From NCBI RefSeq assembly GCF_030848805.1, contig NC_092360.1, positions 24,159,701 through 24,223,700 on the forward strand: a DNA stretch of 64,000 bases. Reading direction: 5' to 3'. The position numbers were made by a program, and so were the translations under genes. The notes below the pieces were generated by a model. That model was not told where the DNA came from, did no database searches, and was given only the letters and a program-made list of their open reading frames with translations. Of this stretch, positions 1 to 13,059 are shown one piece after another. The stretch comes from Temnothorax longispinosus. Taxonomy: Eukaryota > Arthropoda > Insecta > Hymenoptera > Formicidae. Numbering within the stretch: the first letter of the stretch is position 1; every line of letters begins with the position of its first letter.

Positions 1-1958
1 TTCTTAGCATCTACCCTACCCTGGCGGTCTTTCCCTCTTTGTTCTCGCTCTTTCTCCAATTCATTTTTATTGACGTTCTTCTGCACCTCTGTCTTCTCCA
101 TCGCGGCTCTCGTCAGGTGCCCCGAAATTATTATCGTCTCTCTCTCACGATTGTGCTCCGACAATCTTTATTTCTCGCGAATTAGCCGAAACCATTCGTG
201 GTGAACGATTTTTTCTCTAAGAACTGCTACACCGCGAACAGGTTGTCGGTGTAAGACAGAGAGCAATATATCTACCAAAAGGATACTATAGTAATAATAG
301 TGTCAGATAAAAGTAATTTATTCGGATTTATTTATTTTTTTTTATTTTAAGTCTTTATTTCAATAAAATATTATTTATCTTATTTTATCAACTGTGACAA
401 TGTGTTGGGTTGAACGTGATATTGCAGCAAATTCGAACGATGTTATAATTAACGGTTGACATAAAGACATTAAATAGCGGTTACTATTTATCTTATTTTG
501 GTACTCGAAATGATTGTTTCGGTGAAATTGATAGCATTTAGCGTGAAATAAGGAGAAGTGCAGAACTGGCAATAGAGATTTCGACACATATGTATTATGT
601 TCTTACTAGATTGCGTTAGAGTTAATCTCCTCTCTATCGATGCTTCTCATATTGCTAAAGCGCGTGGAACAAATTATGCGATTATCAAGCGAATTCGCGA
701 AATATTGTCTAGCCGGTACAAGGCTCATCAATTTATCCATTCACATGACGATGTAATTGAGTGTTGAAAAAATTATGAAGAAAAATTTTTCATTTTGATA
801 CCGCGAGCAAACCAAAGGATTATCTAGGATTTTCCTTGCGGAAAAGATTGAATATGGTAAAGAATTATATTTAATTGCTTAAACATAAATTTTAATAGAA
901 TATTTCAATTATTTTCTGTGGATTAATTTGTAAAATTAAAAATTATTGATGCCTCGACGTTTTTTTTTATCGAAGAAGTTGTGGTTGAAATATTTTGGGA
1001 CGATATTAGGACGCTCTCTACAGAGTCAGAAAATAATTTTGCTAGTTAAAGGTTAAAAAAAACAGGGATAGAAATTCGCAAATATAATCCTGCTGGCTCC
1101 AAATTATCACAGAAAAACAAAGCATTGCGCGCAAAGATAGCGAAAAGAACAGTGAGAGAAAGAGAGGGGAGAGAGAGGGGGAGAGAGAGAGAGAGAGAGA
1201 CGAGTGGCAGAGAAAAAAGGAACGGCACAGCGGCAACTTCCCGAAAAATTAATATCCCGTGGGAAGGAGGGTGCACCGGCTGCTTGGCTCTCGGGGACGC
1301 TTCCATGCTCGACAGGGTGCAGAGGAGCGAGAAAACGACGGATGGCGATGGTGCGGGGAGCAGCGAATGGAAAGCCGGGAGAAACTTTGTTTTCCAAAAC
1401 GATTCCCTCGCGCTTCCGGCAGGGAACGGTAGCGGAGAAGGCCAAAGGAGCGCGCAAAGGGATTAGACGCATCTCGCAAGCCAAGTTTCCCCCGCGAAGA
1501 AACTCGTCTACGCCGAGATTGCCTCGGTCCGGTCTCCACCGCGCTCTCGAGCCGATCGGCTCGGTAGGATTTAATTGGGCTTGACCGCTTGACCGGATTA
1601 ATTAATCGGCCGATTACGCCTATCGACGAAGTCTCGGCCTCTCAGCGAGATCGTTCATGCTTCTTCGGGCTATTTACCCTGCGCTGAAGGGTATCCCTTT
1701 GTTCGCCGTCGGAAGGTGGCCCGACTAAATTCTTAAGGGCGGTTTGTTGCCGGTGGACCTTAATTAAAAGTTCCCGCCAACCTGGCTCGCATAATTACGC
1801 CCGATATGGAGTAGCTTATAGCACAGCTGGCATAGGTTGAAGCTGCGATTTTCATTGTTTGTAAAACGCTCCGTATTTTCTTTGTACGTGATTTATACTT
1901 TACGCTATTAAGAAATTATTTTTATCTTATTTATCTTATATATGAATCAGAATGAGAA

Positions 1959-2140
1959 TAGAAAGGGGACATGTGACATTTTGGCCGAAATTGAGTTTAA
2001 AATGGATTCTTGCTCTACATAGATAGGCGCATCTTTCTGCGCAGAAACAGGACATGTGTAACGCTTGTAAGAGGGTGACTATCGAAATTTAGGTCGAGTA
2101 CAGAAAAGATACTTTGTGTAGCACATGTCCCCTTTCTGCA
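1959..2140. repeat. Possible small inverted-repeat (MITE-like) element
   Basis: The word GAAAGGGGACATGTG near 1959-1975 recurs inverted (CACATGTCCCCTTTC) near 2121-2137, about 150 bp apart. A third, partial copy (AAAGGGGACATTTG) lies near 2749. No clear target duplication was found, so the element limits are uncertain. Confidence 0.3.
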
Positions 2141-3462
2141 CTGAATGAAGCTGCAATTAATTTTCGTTTAGTACTGGGCCCCATGTCAATGAAGCAAATC
2201 TCTTTCACAACAAGAATAGTGACGAAAATGATGGAGATTAAACCTAGGTGTTTACTTTTCTTTCGTTCAAGTTACAGGAAGAAACTTTTTATTTCTTCTC
2301 TTATGATTTTGTTTAAAAGTGGGTTGCTTTTCACAAAGTACACAGTGCTGCCTTTATATTCAAAGCAGTAATCACAAACATTCTTTTACGTTATTTAAAT
2401 CATAGGCCTAGTTTAAGTAACCTAGTTTAATATTTTTGTAATAATCATTTTTGTTTAACTTTAACTTTTCTCATGTTATTTTTAACAGTAGGGTTTTTTC
2501 AAAAAAGGACTTTTAGAGCTGCCATTATTTTTGGTTATTAAGTCGTAGACAGTAATTTATTTTTATGTTATAACTTTTTGAGGTTTTTTTGTTGTATTTC
2601 TTCAGCTGTAATTTTTTTCCTTTAAAAACTTTAACTTCTATCAGTAAAATCTTTGAATATAAATAATATTTTCAGCACTACATTAATTTACAATCTTTCT
2701 AAGAGTACAAAATAATATTAAGATTATTATGGAACTTATGTGCAGTACCCAAAGGGGACATTTGTAAAATTTAACTTCCCACTACCGTAAAATCAAAATG
2801 TTAAAAAAAATTTTAATGAAAACTTTAAGAGATCCCCCTCTTCTCAGAGCAAAGTGGCATAAAATCTATATTGAATATTGAATATTGAAAAATTTATATT
2901 ACTTACAAAACAATTTTTTTGTTTTTCTTATATGATTTTGTCATATGTATTAGATACACCCTTTCTGTTCTAACCGATTCATATATTTTTATTGAATTGA
3001 GTGCGTAAATCAATATAAAATATTCTACGAGAACGTTCGTCGTAGTTATATTATATGGGTCACAAATTCGCAAATTTGCAGGATTACATCTCTCATCCTA
3101 AACCAATCCAAATGTGTGAAACGTATGAATATTCTACGGAGATTTTTGTATTTTTTTCAAAGCTGTGGACAACTGGCAAAGAACATTCAAGACGTCCACT
3201 GGTCGTCACAGTAAAAAGAGAAGAATGGAGAGAGGGGAGAGGTAGCGGAGTGTCGGGGAAAGAGGAGGTCCGCGTGGGTTGGAACGTTGGCTGTAGAATT
3301 TTGGGAGAATTCTGGGGGATTGGTTGCGTCGGAGTGAACTTATGAAACGCCCAACCCTGTTGCCGGTTGCGCCAAGCGAGATATTAAATTTCTGGAATTT
3401 TGCGGTTAGGCACGTCTACATGCCGACGAGTCCCTCTCTGTTTCTCTCCCTCTGTTCCTTCC

Positions 3463-3464
<2 letters not shown>

Positions 3465-3549
<85 letters not shown>
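3465..3549. repeat. (CT)n microsatellite
   Basis: Nearly uninterrupted CT dinucleotide tract of about 85 bp. The Leu/Ser-only and Arg/Glu-only open frames across it are artefacts of the repeat. Confidence 0.95.
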
Positions 3550-3551
<2 letters not shown>

Positions 3552-3809
3552 TCTCTCTTCTTTCTCCTTATCTTGCCAATATGTCCACGTCTAACGCCCA
3601 CAATCGCATGCTGAAGAAACTTGTTCAATTACAATCCCGCCGTGGAAAGATACCGTATCCATTGAAACGACTTTCGCATGTACGAATTCCTAAATTATTG
3701 ATTATCGATCATTTAATAACGTCACCTCTGATACCTCTGTAATTTCTTTAAGAGCTTTTAAGATGACATAATTTATTTAAGCACAGCGAGACATTTCGTT
3801 ACTATCAAC

Positions 3810-3815
3810 TTTATT
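3810..3815 (-). terminator. Poly(A) signal of the cuticle gene
   Basis: AATAAA on the minus strand, about 115 bp past the cuticle gene stop codon. It is the first canonical poly(A) signal I see downstream of that gene. Confidence 0.6.
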
Positions 3816-3928
3816 GCGTATCGTCAGCTTAGCGCCTAATTGTCAGTATATATTTAATAATCTATGTAACATGTACAATGCAATTTGCAAGAGTCGTCAC
3901 GTCGTAGTATCGGGTGGTCGCGTTTGAT

Positions 3929-6229
3929 TTACTGGAAGGTGAGGAGGAATCGGGAATCGGCTGCCGGCGCCTGATAATTTGCCGTGTAGGCAGTGTTTAG
4001 GGGGTTGATCAGGGGTATCACGCGCGAAGGGTTGTCGTACTGGTACTGCACCTGCGCGGCCACGGGCTCGATCTCGAGTTTCTGCGGCTTGGTATCCGCG
4101 GGTGCGAACCGGGGCGACGGACAATTGTAGACCAGCTGGCACAACCTGCAGCTTCTGCAAGGGCGCGTACGCGTAGATCGGACCGCGAAGAGGCTCCACG
4201 TTCTCGGCGCGAATCTTGGCGAAGTACTTCATGGCCTCGACGTCCTGGCGGCTAATGTACTTCACGCGCTGAAGACGACCGTCGGGAAGTGCTACGTAGT
4301 ACTCTCCGGATTGTTGAGGCTGCTTCTCATCGACGTCCTCGTCCTCGAGCTCGTTCACCGCGTTCACGGGCTCGGACTGAAACAATAACGTTGTAATACA
4401 TAATGGATCTTTCTGTCACCAATTAGTCATTGGTGACTTATACATTGAAAGAGAGAGTAAAATTTATTTATTCATGTTGTCGAGACTATTGTCCTCTTGG
4501 TATGTGTGATGTAAATATGCAAAATCTACATTTTTTTCAAAGTAAAGTGCATTATAGTCGTAATTAGATTTTCTAGCAAGGTTTTTTGAAAATTTCTTAG
4601 AGTCGATTATATTTACAAAGAATTGTCATACATTATAATCTAACGCAAAGTCCTGCAAAGAGATTATTTATTAAATAGATGCGCGGAAATATTACGTATG
4701 TTATATAAAGCGAGTAATTTTTCATTTCTCGGCAAGAGGAAATTTCTGTTTTCTTCCTGATATCTCGCCAAACAAGGCGTAGGCTCGCAGACGACCTCGA
4801 ATCGCGGGTGAATGCATTATGGGTTGTGTCACGCCAGCCTTCGAATTTGGTACGGACACACACGTGCTCGAGCACCGCGATCGAAAGTAAACGACGCCTC
4901 GAATACTAATGTCGTTAGGACGAGAAACGACGAGAACGAGCAACCGTCGAAGATTGAAAAAGAGAAGCCTCAGTGTGCCAGTGCGATTTAAATTCCGAAA
5001 ACCGTCTCCGCTCTCGTGTAGGCTCACATGCCAACTCAATGGTCCAGTGCGTTCTTTCTTCAGAACGAGATGATAAATCTACGTTACGTAATGTTATGTA
5101 AAGCCGGGGAATGCGCATATTCCACGTATGAAATTTTATCTACCAAAATCCCGAAATTTTCGGCAATTATAAGCTTTCTAATAAATTTTAGCTAACGAGA
5201 TCGCGGTTAATTAGTTTATCGTACCTCTATGAATAGGAAGATACAGAAACGTGAAATTTTCTTCAAAAATTGCATTTACGTTTAGCGTATAAAATAGTAA
5301 TGTAATTTTCGATTAGTAAAATATTTTATATCTATTAATTTCAATTTAATTTTTATTATAGAGAACTTCAAATCTGTAAAATTTGCAACATATGCCAATT
5401 TTACAGATTTGAAGTTCTCTATAATAAAAATTAAATTGAAATTATCTTATCTCATCTAGAATTTATTATCAAATACTTCAATAATTCCAAAAAGAAAAAA
5501 GATTCGTGCTTTACTCACCTCAGACTCAGTGATGCCCTGAACGGTAGATACTTCTTCCTCTTCGGTAGTATTAGGAGTCTCAGTCGTTGTGGCCTCTTCC
5601 GGTTCTCCGTATTCTCGTTGAGGATTAGATGGTCCTCCGTATTGCCGAGGCGCGCTTGGTGCTCCGTACTGTTGCCGAGACGTGCTTGGCGCTCCGTATT
5701 GTTGTTGAGGCGCGCTTGGCGCTCCATATTGTTGCTGAGGCGCGCTTGGCGCTCCATATTGTTGCTGAGGCGTGTTTGGCGCTCCGTATTGTTGCTGAGG
5801 CGCGTTTGGCGCTCCGTATTGTTGCTGAGGCGCGCTTGGTCCTCCATATTGTTGCTGGGGCGCGCTTGGTGCTTCATATTGCTGAAGTTGTCTTTGAGGA
5901 AGATTAAAGGCGGGTCCTGCTGGTTTCCAGCCAGACGCGGGATAAGGTGCGGCCTCCTCCTGCTGCCGGGCGAAGTAATACTGTCTCTGTTGCTGATTTT
6001 GCTGGCGGTATCTCGGTGGCTCAGCGAGAACCACGCTAGCAAAAAGAACGATGCTGACGAGTACCTGTTTTCGAAGATCAATCGGCTGCATATTATTGCA
6101 ATAAAGTTTAGTTCGGGTATTATATTCGCAAAAAATATCAATCGACAGTTTTTTCACATTGCTAGCAATTGTTCTAAGAATGGGATAAAAAATTAGAAAA
6201 TTAGATGATGAATTTATGACTACCTTCAT
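3929..6229 (-). CDS. Secreted cuticle-type protein with Gln/Tyr/Pro repeats (apparent frameshift in last exon)
   Basis: Three-exon gene. Exon 1 (6224-6229) encodes only Met-Lys before a GT donor, as is common in insect cuticle genes. Exon 2 (5519-6064) completes a clear signal peptide, MKVLVSIVLFASVVLA, then carries about nine copies of a 10-residue repeat (consensus APSAPQQQYG) and an acidic Thr/Glu stretch. An alternative acceptor at 6085 would add PIDLRKQ. Exon 3 starts at 4376 and encodes GEYYVALPDGRLQRVKYIS, which resembles the LPDGR-Q-V-Y part of the RR/pro-resilin chitin-binding consensus, followed by an Ala/Tyr/Pro-rich tail. The frame that encodes this motif stays open to 3897 but becomes Arg-rich nonsense. 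The next frame gives a sensible tail ending at 3929 (…SRFLLTFQ). One extra base between about 4070 and 4150 would explain this. Likely an extracellular matrix or cuticle component; the exact family is not certain. Confidence 0.75.
5337..5443. repeat. Perfect 47-bp inverted repeat (hairpin) in cuticle gene intron
   Basis: The left arm 5337-5383 is the exact reverse complement of the right arm 5397-5443, with a 13-nt spacer. It sits inside the second intron of the cuticle gene. The lack of any mismatch implies recent origin or continued homogenisation. No target duplication is evident. Confidence 0.95.
5630..5885 (-). repeat. Coding 30-bp tandem repeat
   Basis: About nine tandem 30-bp units in exon 2 of the cuticle gene, each encoding a variant of APSAPQQQYG. 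Units differ at a few bases (Ser/Asn, Ala/Thr, Gln/Arg). The outer copies are the most diverged and one is shortened (APRQYGG). The opposite-strand open frames over this block are shadows of the repeat. Confidence 0.9.
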
Positions 6230-6268
6230 CGTTGCACGATAACAGTTGGCCGGTTGTGTTGACGAGCT

Positions 6269-6305
6269 GACTGAATTCTGTCATCCTCCGTCGGTGGATT
6301 ATATA
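6269..6305 (-). promoter_or_regulatory. TATA box plus initiator of the cuticle gene
   Basis: On the minus strand TATATAA (6299-6305) is followed about 31 bp later by TCAGTC (6269-6274), the arthropod initiator. This predicts transcription start at about 6272 and a 43-nt 5' UTR before the ATG at 6229. The spacing is that of a classic inducible cuticle-gene promoter. Confidence 0.75.
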
Positions 6306-9300
6306 CACGGCGTCTCGTATGCGTTCTGCATGTCTAAGGAGGATACCCTGCGGTCGGGGTAGCGACGCGTTCACCGGTCGGCGGGTGACATTGGCCTCTT
6401 AAAAGAAGCTGATGAATCCTCGATCATTGTTGGCTCATCATTCGGCCGCTCGCGCGCGTTCACCTTCGCCTTTGTCGGCGAACGGGCGCCTTTTCAACAA
6501 AAGCGACGCTCTTCAATGCTCGGCATACGACCGACTTCTTCATCCTCCTCAGCTACGAATTCCGCCTTTTCGCACGTTGTGTTTGTTCCGAGCGCACGAG
6601 GCGAAAGAAATCGCGCTTCTGTCCTATCGACGATTAAATTTAAAATGGATTGAACGTGCGCTCGCGTATGCGCTACGCCGAAGATTCACCGCTCGTTTAA
6701 ATTGTATTTTCGTAATACATTTATTAAACTTTTTTACGTAACATCATTTTAAGATTAAATTGCATGAGCATATCGTTTGAGAAAAGCGTAAGTTACATTT
6801 TGGCAACGAAACAAAGCTAAGATTCCATTAAAAGAAGCCTAATCGTAGTTAATTGAAGCACAAGATTTTTTTATTCATGTCACGTTATTAGTGTCTCGTT
6901 TTTATTCAGATAAAGACATTTTTATTCAGATAAACTCATTATAATTTATAAAACGAGCACTACAGGCTCGCGCAAAACACGGCGTCCATTGCCAAAGCGT
7001 TTTGTGTAAACAGAATTTCTATTTTTCTTTTGAATTTTAAGAAAAGCGTCTTTGACTCATCTAATCCATCATCGACGCTCTCATCCGCCCGTGACCGATG
7101 ATCGGGTACTTAACACATTTCATGGGTCGGAGCAAGGCCGTGTTATGCGACGCTTACGTCGTCGTAATTTTAACTCCGGCTCATCATGCGTGGCATGCGT
7201 CTCGTACGTGTCGACCATTCCACACACGGATTTCGCCGGCGAGCCGCGGCGACGGCGACACGACGCGTGACGCTGATTCGCGCTAATCAATTCACCGGCG
7301 TACCCGATCTGACCAGCATCCGAGAAATGAGGAACGCGGATCGTCCCGATGCGTCACGCTCGGGACGATTGGGACGATCAGGGTCGCTCGATCGTCCGAT
7401 CGATCGATCGCGACAATAGTTTGGAATTTATAATGATCGATACCACTCGCCTCACCTCGAGATACGCGTACGTGCGTAAAACGAGCTCCTCAATCGATGT
7501 CACATCGTTCGTACGAAAGGAGACTTTTGATTGGAACTATGTCGATTTTTGGGCGACTTAAACCCAGGAAACCAGCGTCTAGTAGCACATTCTGAAGATT
7601 AATTCAATGTGATCCGCATCTTTTACCCTTTTGTTCCTGAAGCTCTTAGAGAGTTTTTTTCATTAACATCGCTCGATTTTATACTTCTTTAATAAATTTT
7701 CTAATTACGTTATAAAATATTTAAAAAATGATGTCATATCAAATATCATAAATATACAACTAAGTATAACATTTAATTTGTAATGTAGCTCTCTTTTTTA
7801 AGTACGTGCTTCGACTATGATAATTCAATAGGATATTGCTTTTAAATCCTTCCGTCCAAACAGATCTTTAATGAAATGCATTCCTCCAAAAATTGTGCCT
7901 TGCCGAGTCCTATATACAGAAGACGGTGGAGAGAGATCTCGATTCGCGGCCACGGAAATCGCGATACGCGAATACCACTCTCTCCGGCGCGACGCGAAAT
8001 AACGCGGCCTGCATCGGGGTTGACGGGGGGAGGGGGACCACGAGGGGAGTTGAGGGTACACGAGGGGGGCCGATCACGGTGGTAGTCGCCGCGCCGGGCC
8101 GAGAGCGGCAAAGGAGAGGGACGGCACGACGGCGGCGGCGGCGGAGGGGTGGGCCCGGGCAAAGCAAATTATTCACACTCAAACGACTCCATTTCAATAT
8201 CGGGCCGAAGCCCAGGGACAAAAGAAGGGCGAGATGCCTGTCTCCCTCCAGCTTTCGCTTTGCGCTGCTGCTGCTGTTGCTGGCTGCTCGCCGCTGCCCG
8301 CCACTGCTCTGGTGCCTCTGTCTGCAGCCTGCAGGCTTAACTCTCTTTTCCCCTCTCTCTCTCTGCATCCTCTCCCTTTTATCGCGACCCTTTTCTCTCT
8401 CTCTCTTTGGCGCGCGCGTGCTCTTCCTCTCCCTTTGGTCTTCTCTCTCTTGTTGTTCTTGCTGTATCCTATATTCTTTTCTATTCTTGCTCTATCATCT
8501 AACTCTGGCAACATGACCGCCCGACAGTGGAAAACATCGGGAAATATCGCGGAATCGCGACCTCCTGACTTTTCGCGCCGAGAACTTTTAGCGGCTTTGA
8601 TTTTGTCTCTTTCGGCTATTATCATGCATATAGCATATTTGGTATATGTATATTAATTGTTAAAACTAACAATGCGCTCTCTATCGAATGCGTTATTTCA
8701 GCAAACGTATCTTTCATAATTTTTCAGATTTTATAATATATTTTTTGTAAGACAACTTTCTTGCAAAACTGTTAGAAGAAATCTCATTTCTCTTACATCG
8801 ATCGTTCGAAATGCGATCAACGCAAATTACAGCATATGTATGTTCCGCACAGAGCAATATACTTGATCGCATATACATTACATATATATGCGCTTCATTA
8901 AAATTCATTTATTCGTTCGTACGCGGCTATCTTACTTTAACGGATTAAAGCGTCGTCCACATTGTACGGAAGATCTTACGCTTAACATATGATTGTTATT
9001 ATAAATATATGAAATATATGTAATATATATAAGATATAGAGCAAAATTCTCTATCGATTAATTACGATCTCTACGAATTGTTAGCGGATGCAATTGGCGG
9101 TTTTGTAATTGTTGAAGAGTCGACAAAAATAAGACAGCGCATATCTCAGCGAGACGAACTCGCAGACCGCTGAGGAATTTATCGGCGATCATCGGAGATC
9201 ACTATTATAGCGTGTAAATCTGTGTTCTTAAGAGGTGCCGAAATGGCAGTTGGAAAGTCGGGACTTCGGCTGCACGAGCGAATGAAAATGGAAAGACGAG

Positions 9301-12300
9301 GGAGAGAGAATGGAAAGAAAGAGATACGAGAGAAGAGAGGACGGCGCGGCGCGCAGGTTTGAGTCCCGTAATTGAATATATTTAAGCGCGGGAGGGACGT
9401 TTGTGCGGATTCTCGGCTTACAAGAACCCCATGCCGAGGTAACGTCTGCGAGTAAACTGGATTAATCGTCTATGAAGGGAGACCGTAACCCCGCCGCATT
9501 CGTTTGCAATCAGATCCCTCCGGGGAACGCGAAACAACACCGCTCGTTGTAGCGCGCGGCCTTGTTTCCACTGCAATTTTACATCGATCATCGGCGAGCA
9601 GATAGGGAGAGATCATCGGGTCGGGTGCTGAAATAATTCACATTTAAGATGGATCAACATTTCGGTGAGAATAACACGGCGGGAAAAATATGCAGCGAGC
9701 ATAAAATAACTGTCGAGCCTTTCTGAAATCTTTTACAATGTCAATGTTTACGAACTGTAAAACTATATAAAATTCTAAAATTTTTTAGGATGTATTAAGA
9801 TCTGCAGTAATCGGAGAATTAAGTACATATATTTTTAAATAAATGTAAACTATAAATAGTTTTTAATTTAATAATTAGTTACTAATAATTAATAATTACT
9901 TATAAATAACAGGTGCCAAGTTAAAAAAGATTATCGACATTTGTCATAATTGGGAATATTTATAATAATAATTTAATAATCAAAGAATATATTAGAAGCG
10001 GTTAGTATTTCTAATCGAATATTTATTAATTATTATATAGATATTAAATATTGCTTCGAAATTAGCAGTTATAGAATTTACGACGTGAATAGAAGGATGC
10101 ATTGAATGAAAGCCAAAATATTATCCTCGAAAAGAGACTAATTGCATAATCCACAACCACAAGTTTTCCTCAAGTTTTGCTCTCTCCTACATAAAGAGCT
10201 CAGGCCTATAAAACATAGCGAGATTTCTCACGAAATCGCTATAAAAGACGTGTCGTAATCAGAAATGATGTCCGTCACGTTCGCATCGTCTTACAACGAC
10301 CGAAGTGTCTTTTTGATCCACGATACGCCTCCAAGGAAATAAATGAACCAATCTACATGCAATCTGCGCACCTTATCTGGATAATTAGTTTAAAGAACTC
10401 GCGAACGCGGTTGAATGCTTAAATAAATACCTTACACTTTTCTTTTCTGATGACAAATTTATTAATTATCTATTTAAGCACCAACAATGCATTTATCTAA
10501 TCATAAATTACTGTCTTTTTTTAGTTGGCAACACTATTTTTAATATACATGCAAAGAAGAAAAATTAAATTAATTAATTTTAATAATTAATTAAAGATCA
10601 TGTCGAGCCTAAATAGGATTCTAGAGAGATCTCAAATAATTCTGGTTTACTTTTTAAAAGTTTGTAATCAGTAATAAATAACTGCAAATAATGGAAAGAT
10701 AATTTGTACCAGTATCGAAAATTGTTTCAATTACGCACCATAGAGACCTCAAATGGTTTCGCTTGGGTCGTTCGACGCTTTAAATATCTTATTGTCGATC
10801 TGTCAAGATCGTCAAAGCAAAACCGCCGCTTGCCGCGGGATTTTATTTCAAGCAGCACCCTTGGGAGCCACGGATGCCACGGGGGTGCGTAACAGCGTGC
10901 AAACTGTTTGGCTACCAGTTGCGCGCTCCCAGAAGGCTCGTTTTGCAAGTCGTAAACGAATTAAGGCCTTCGCCGTCGGCACCGCGCCGCGTTCAACCAT
11001 CGGGGAGAAGTTTCGAAACCGCTTTTGATTTACATTCCGGTCGCCTGTCATGCGCGGCCACACGCCGGTTAGGAATACGACGACTTCGATTCTGAGCCTT
11101 CGCGCTAGCTAGATTAATAATCACGATTTTGTTTGTAAAAGACTCCGCATAATTCTTATGATGGACTTATGGAAAATAACTTTCGTCGAAATCGGCTGTA
11201 ACTTCGTTATTTTATAGTTTATAATGTTTATATAATGCCGATCAAAAGTTAACATTACCACAACTTTCACATATAAATGTTTGACTTTTAATAAATAGCC
11301 AAATTAATCCTATACATATATTTGATTATTACTAATTGCATAAAAACATCACAGGAACGTGAGAATAGAGAAAAAGAGTAGCATATTTTAAATAATTCGA
11401 GCTCCATTCTTTCATTTTCAGTAAAGTGGAGGGGAAGAAAAGGGGAAAAGTATCGGTAAGACTTTTTCGGCGATTAAAATGACAAACATGTTCTTAATTT
11501 CTAAGTCATCTTTCTTTCATATTTGCAAATTAGATAAGTAAAATGTATTTTTTTATGTCAAAATACAATATTTTTTTATTGTATTCTGATGCACAATAAC
11601 TAAATATTACAAAGTCGCGATTAAGTCACTCACGCACAACACGCAGCGGTCGCGGTTTAAATGAAAGGCGCATAAGTTTCTTATTTGGTGTCGAAAGAAA
11701 GAAGAAAGTTGCGTTGACAGTCAATATTTATCACATTGTTATTACAAGAATCTAAAAATCAAAATCTTCGTAAGCATAATGAAAACTAAAGTTACTTCCA
11801 GATGACTTTTATAAAATTAATTTGTTACAAGTATTATTCATTGATCACCAACGTTGTTACAAAACAATACGAAAGATACGTTAATGGCATTATGGACTCT
11901 CTTCATATAGTATTATTTATAAATTTAGTCACAAACATATTGTAGTTGATATATTATAATTTTACATTTTTTAATTCTATATAAAGTGTATAGCTGATTA
12001 TAGAGATATTGTATTTTTTGTTAAAATTTATTTTGCAAGCAAGAGATCGAGCTGGCAATATGGCTTATTTAAAAACGCACGTCCAAACGTCTATTGCTTA
12101 TGAATTATGATAGATACTTGCATTGCTGATACTGCCAGTGACGAAGAGACGTCTGCGACATTGTCGAATTAACGCAAAATGTGTGAAAGTCAGTCAATGT
12201 TTGCCGGTTTAACCAACTATGCACAGGCGTCGCGGAGTTTGCCCGACGCATTAGCGCGCCTCGAAGTTCAACCCCTCGCTCATTTAATCGCTCTCTATCG

Positions 12301-13013
12301 TAGTACTTCCGTCCTTACATACACCGTCGCCGATAAAAGAAGAACGTGTCTTCCACGTGTCGCGCTAAAGCCTGGATGAAAGCCTCTTTACGTAGAATAG
12401 ATATTTTCCGTCACAAAAGACCGTACTTTCTTTTTCTTCTTTACATCTACCCGTTTTTAACGGCTGAATTAAGAATATCCTTCAGCTCCGTATTACAAGT
12501 TTAAAATAAGTCTGCTTAAAAATCATTTTAATACTATTCGTATTTATTATGTACGAAAACATTAAACTTAAAATAGAGAAACACAAGTAATAGAAATATG
12601 CCTTCTACAGCTAGATATTTGTGTCTAATAATATTTTTGCGTATACATTTTTTCCAGCTCAGCAAACTGCACGTCGAGTCAGTCTACACTCCGTGACGGG
12701 CGTCTTTATTACTTCAACCATAAAAAATGGAAAATACCGAATTTTTTAAATGACAATTGACTTGAAATTTTTCAGCAGAGGTGGAGGTGAAAATTGATAT
12801 AAAAACAAAATTAATATTTAATTCGGTATTTTAACAAATAACCATTTCTCATTTGTTCTCGTAAATACCGGGAGAGCGTTACTTTTCTTCTGGTTAGCGA
12901 GTTTCTCGTGTCATCCGTGTTCGAATAGTCGCAAACCGGCACGGGGGCGCGAATCGGGGGTAACTGGCTCAGTCATGGTGTTCCGCGATTCGAGAAAAGT
13001 CTCGTGGAAATCG

Positions 13014-13015
<2 letters not shown>

Positions 13016-13056
<41 letters not shown>
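13016..13056. repeat. (GA)n microsatellite
   Basis: GA dinucleotide tract of about 41 bp. It continues into a purine-rich region to about 13220 with GGA-type triplets. Confidence 0.9.

Positions 13057-13059
<3 letters not shown>

Larger units (their letters stand above)
1..3800. other. AT-rich non-coding stretch
   Basis: I see no coding exon here. The open frames are short and lie in purine/pyrimidine-rich or AT-rich sequence. It contains a GA-rich tract (about 1137-1202), a CpG-richer patch (about 1200-1800) with a homeodomain-type TAAT core palindrome near 1605, and a possible small inverted-repeat element at 1959-2140. If the Pax6 5' exons lie upstream of the window, this is Pax6 intron; that is inference. 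Confidence 0.5.

Noticed and set aside
3324..3628. Frames across the CT repeat
   Set aside because: Low-complexity translation of a microsatellite.
5618..6196. Plus-strand open frames over the cuticle exon
   Set aside because: Shadows of the 30-bp repeat on the other strand (monotonous Arg/Leu/Ala repeats).
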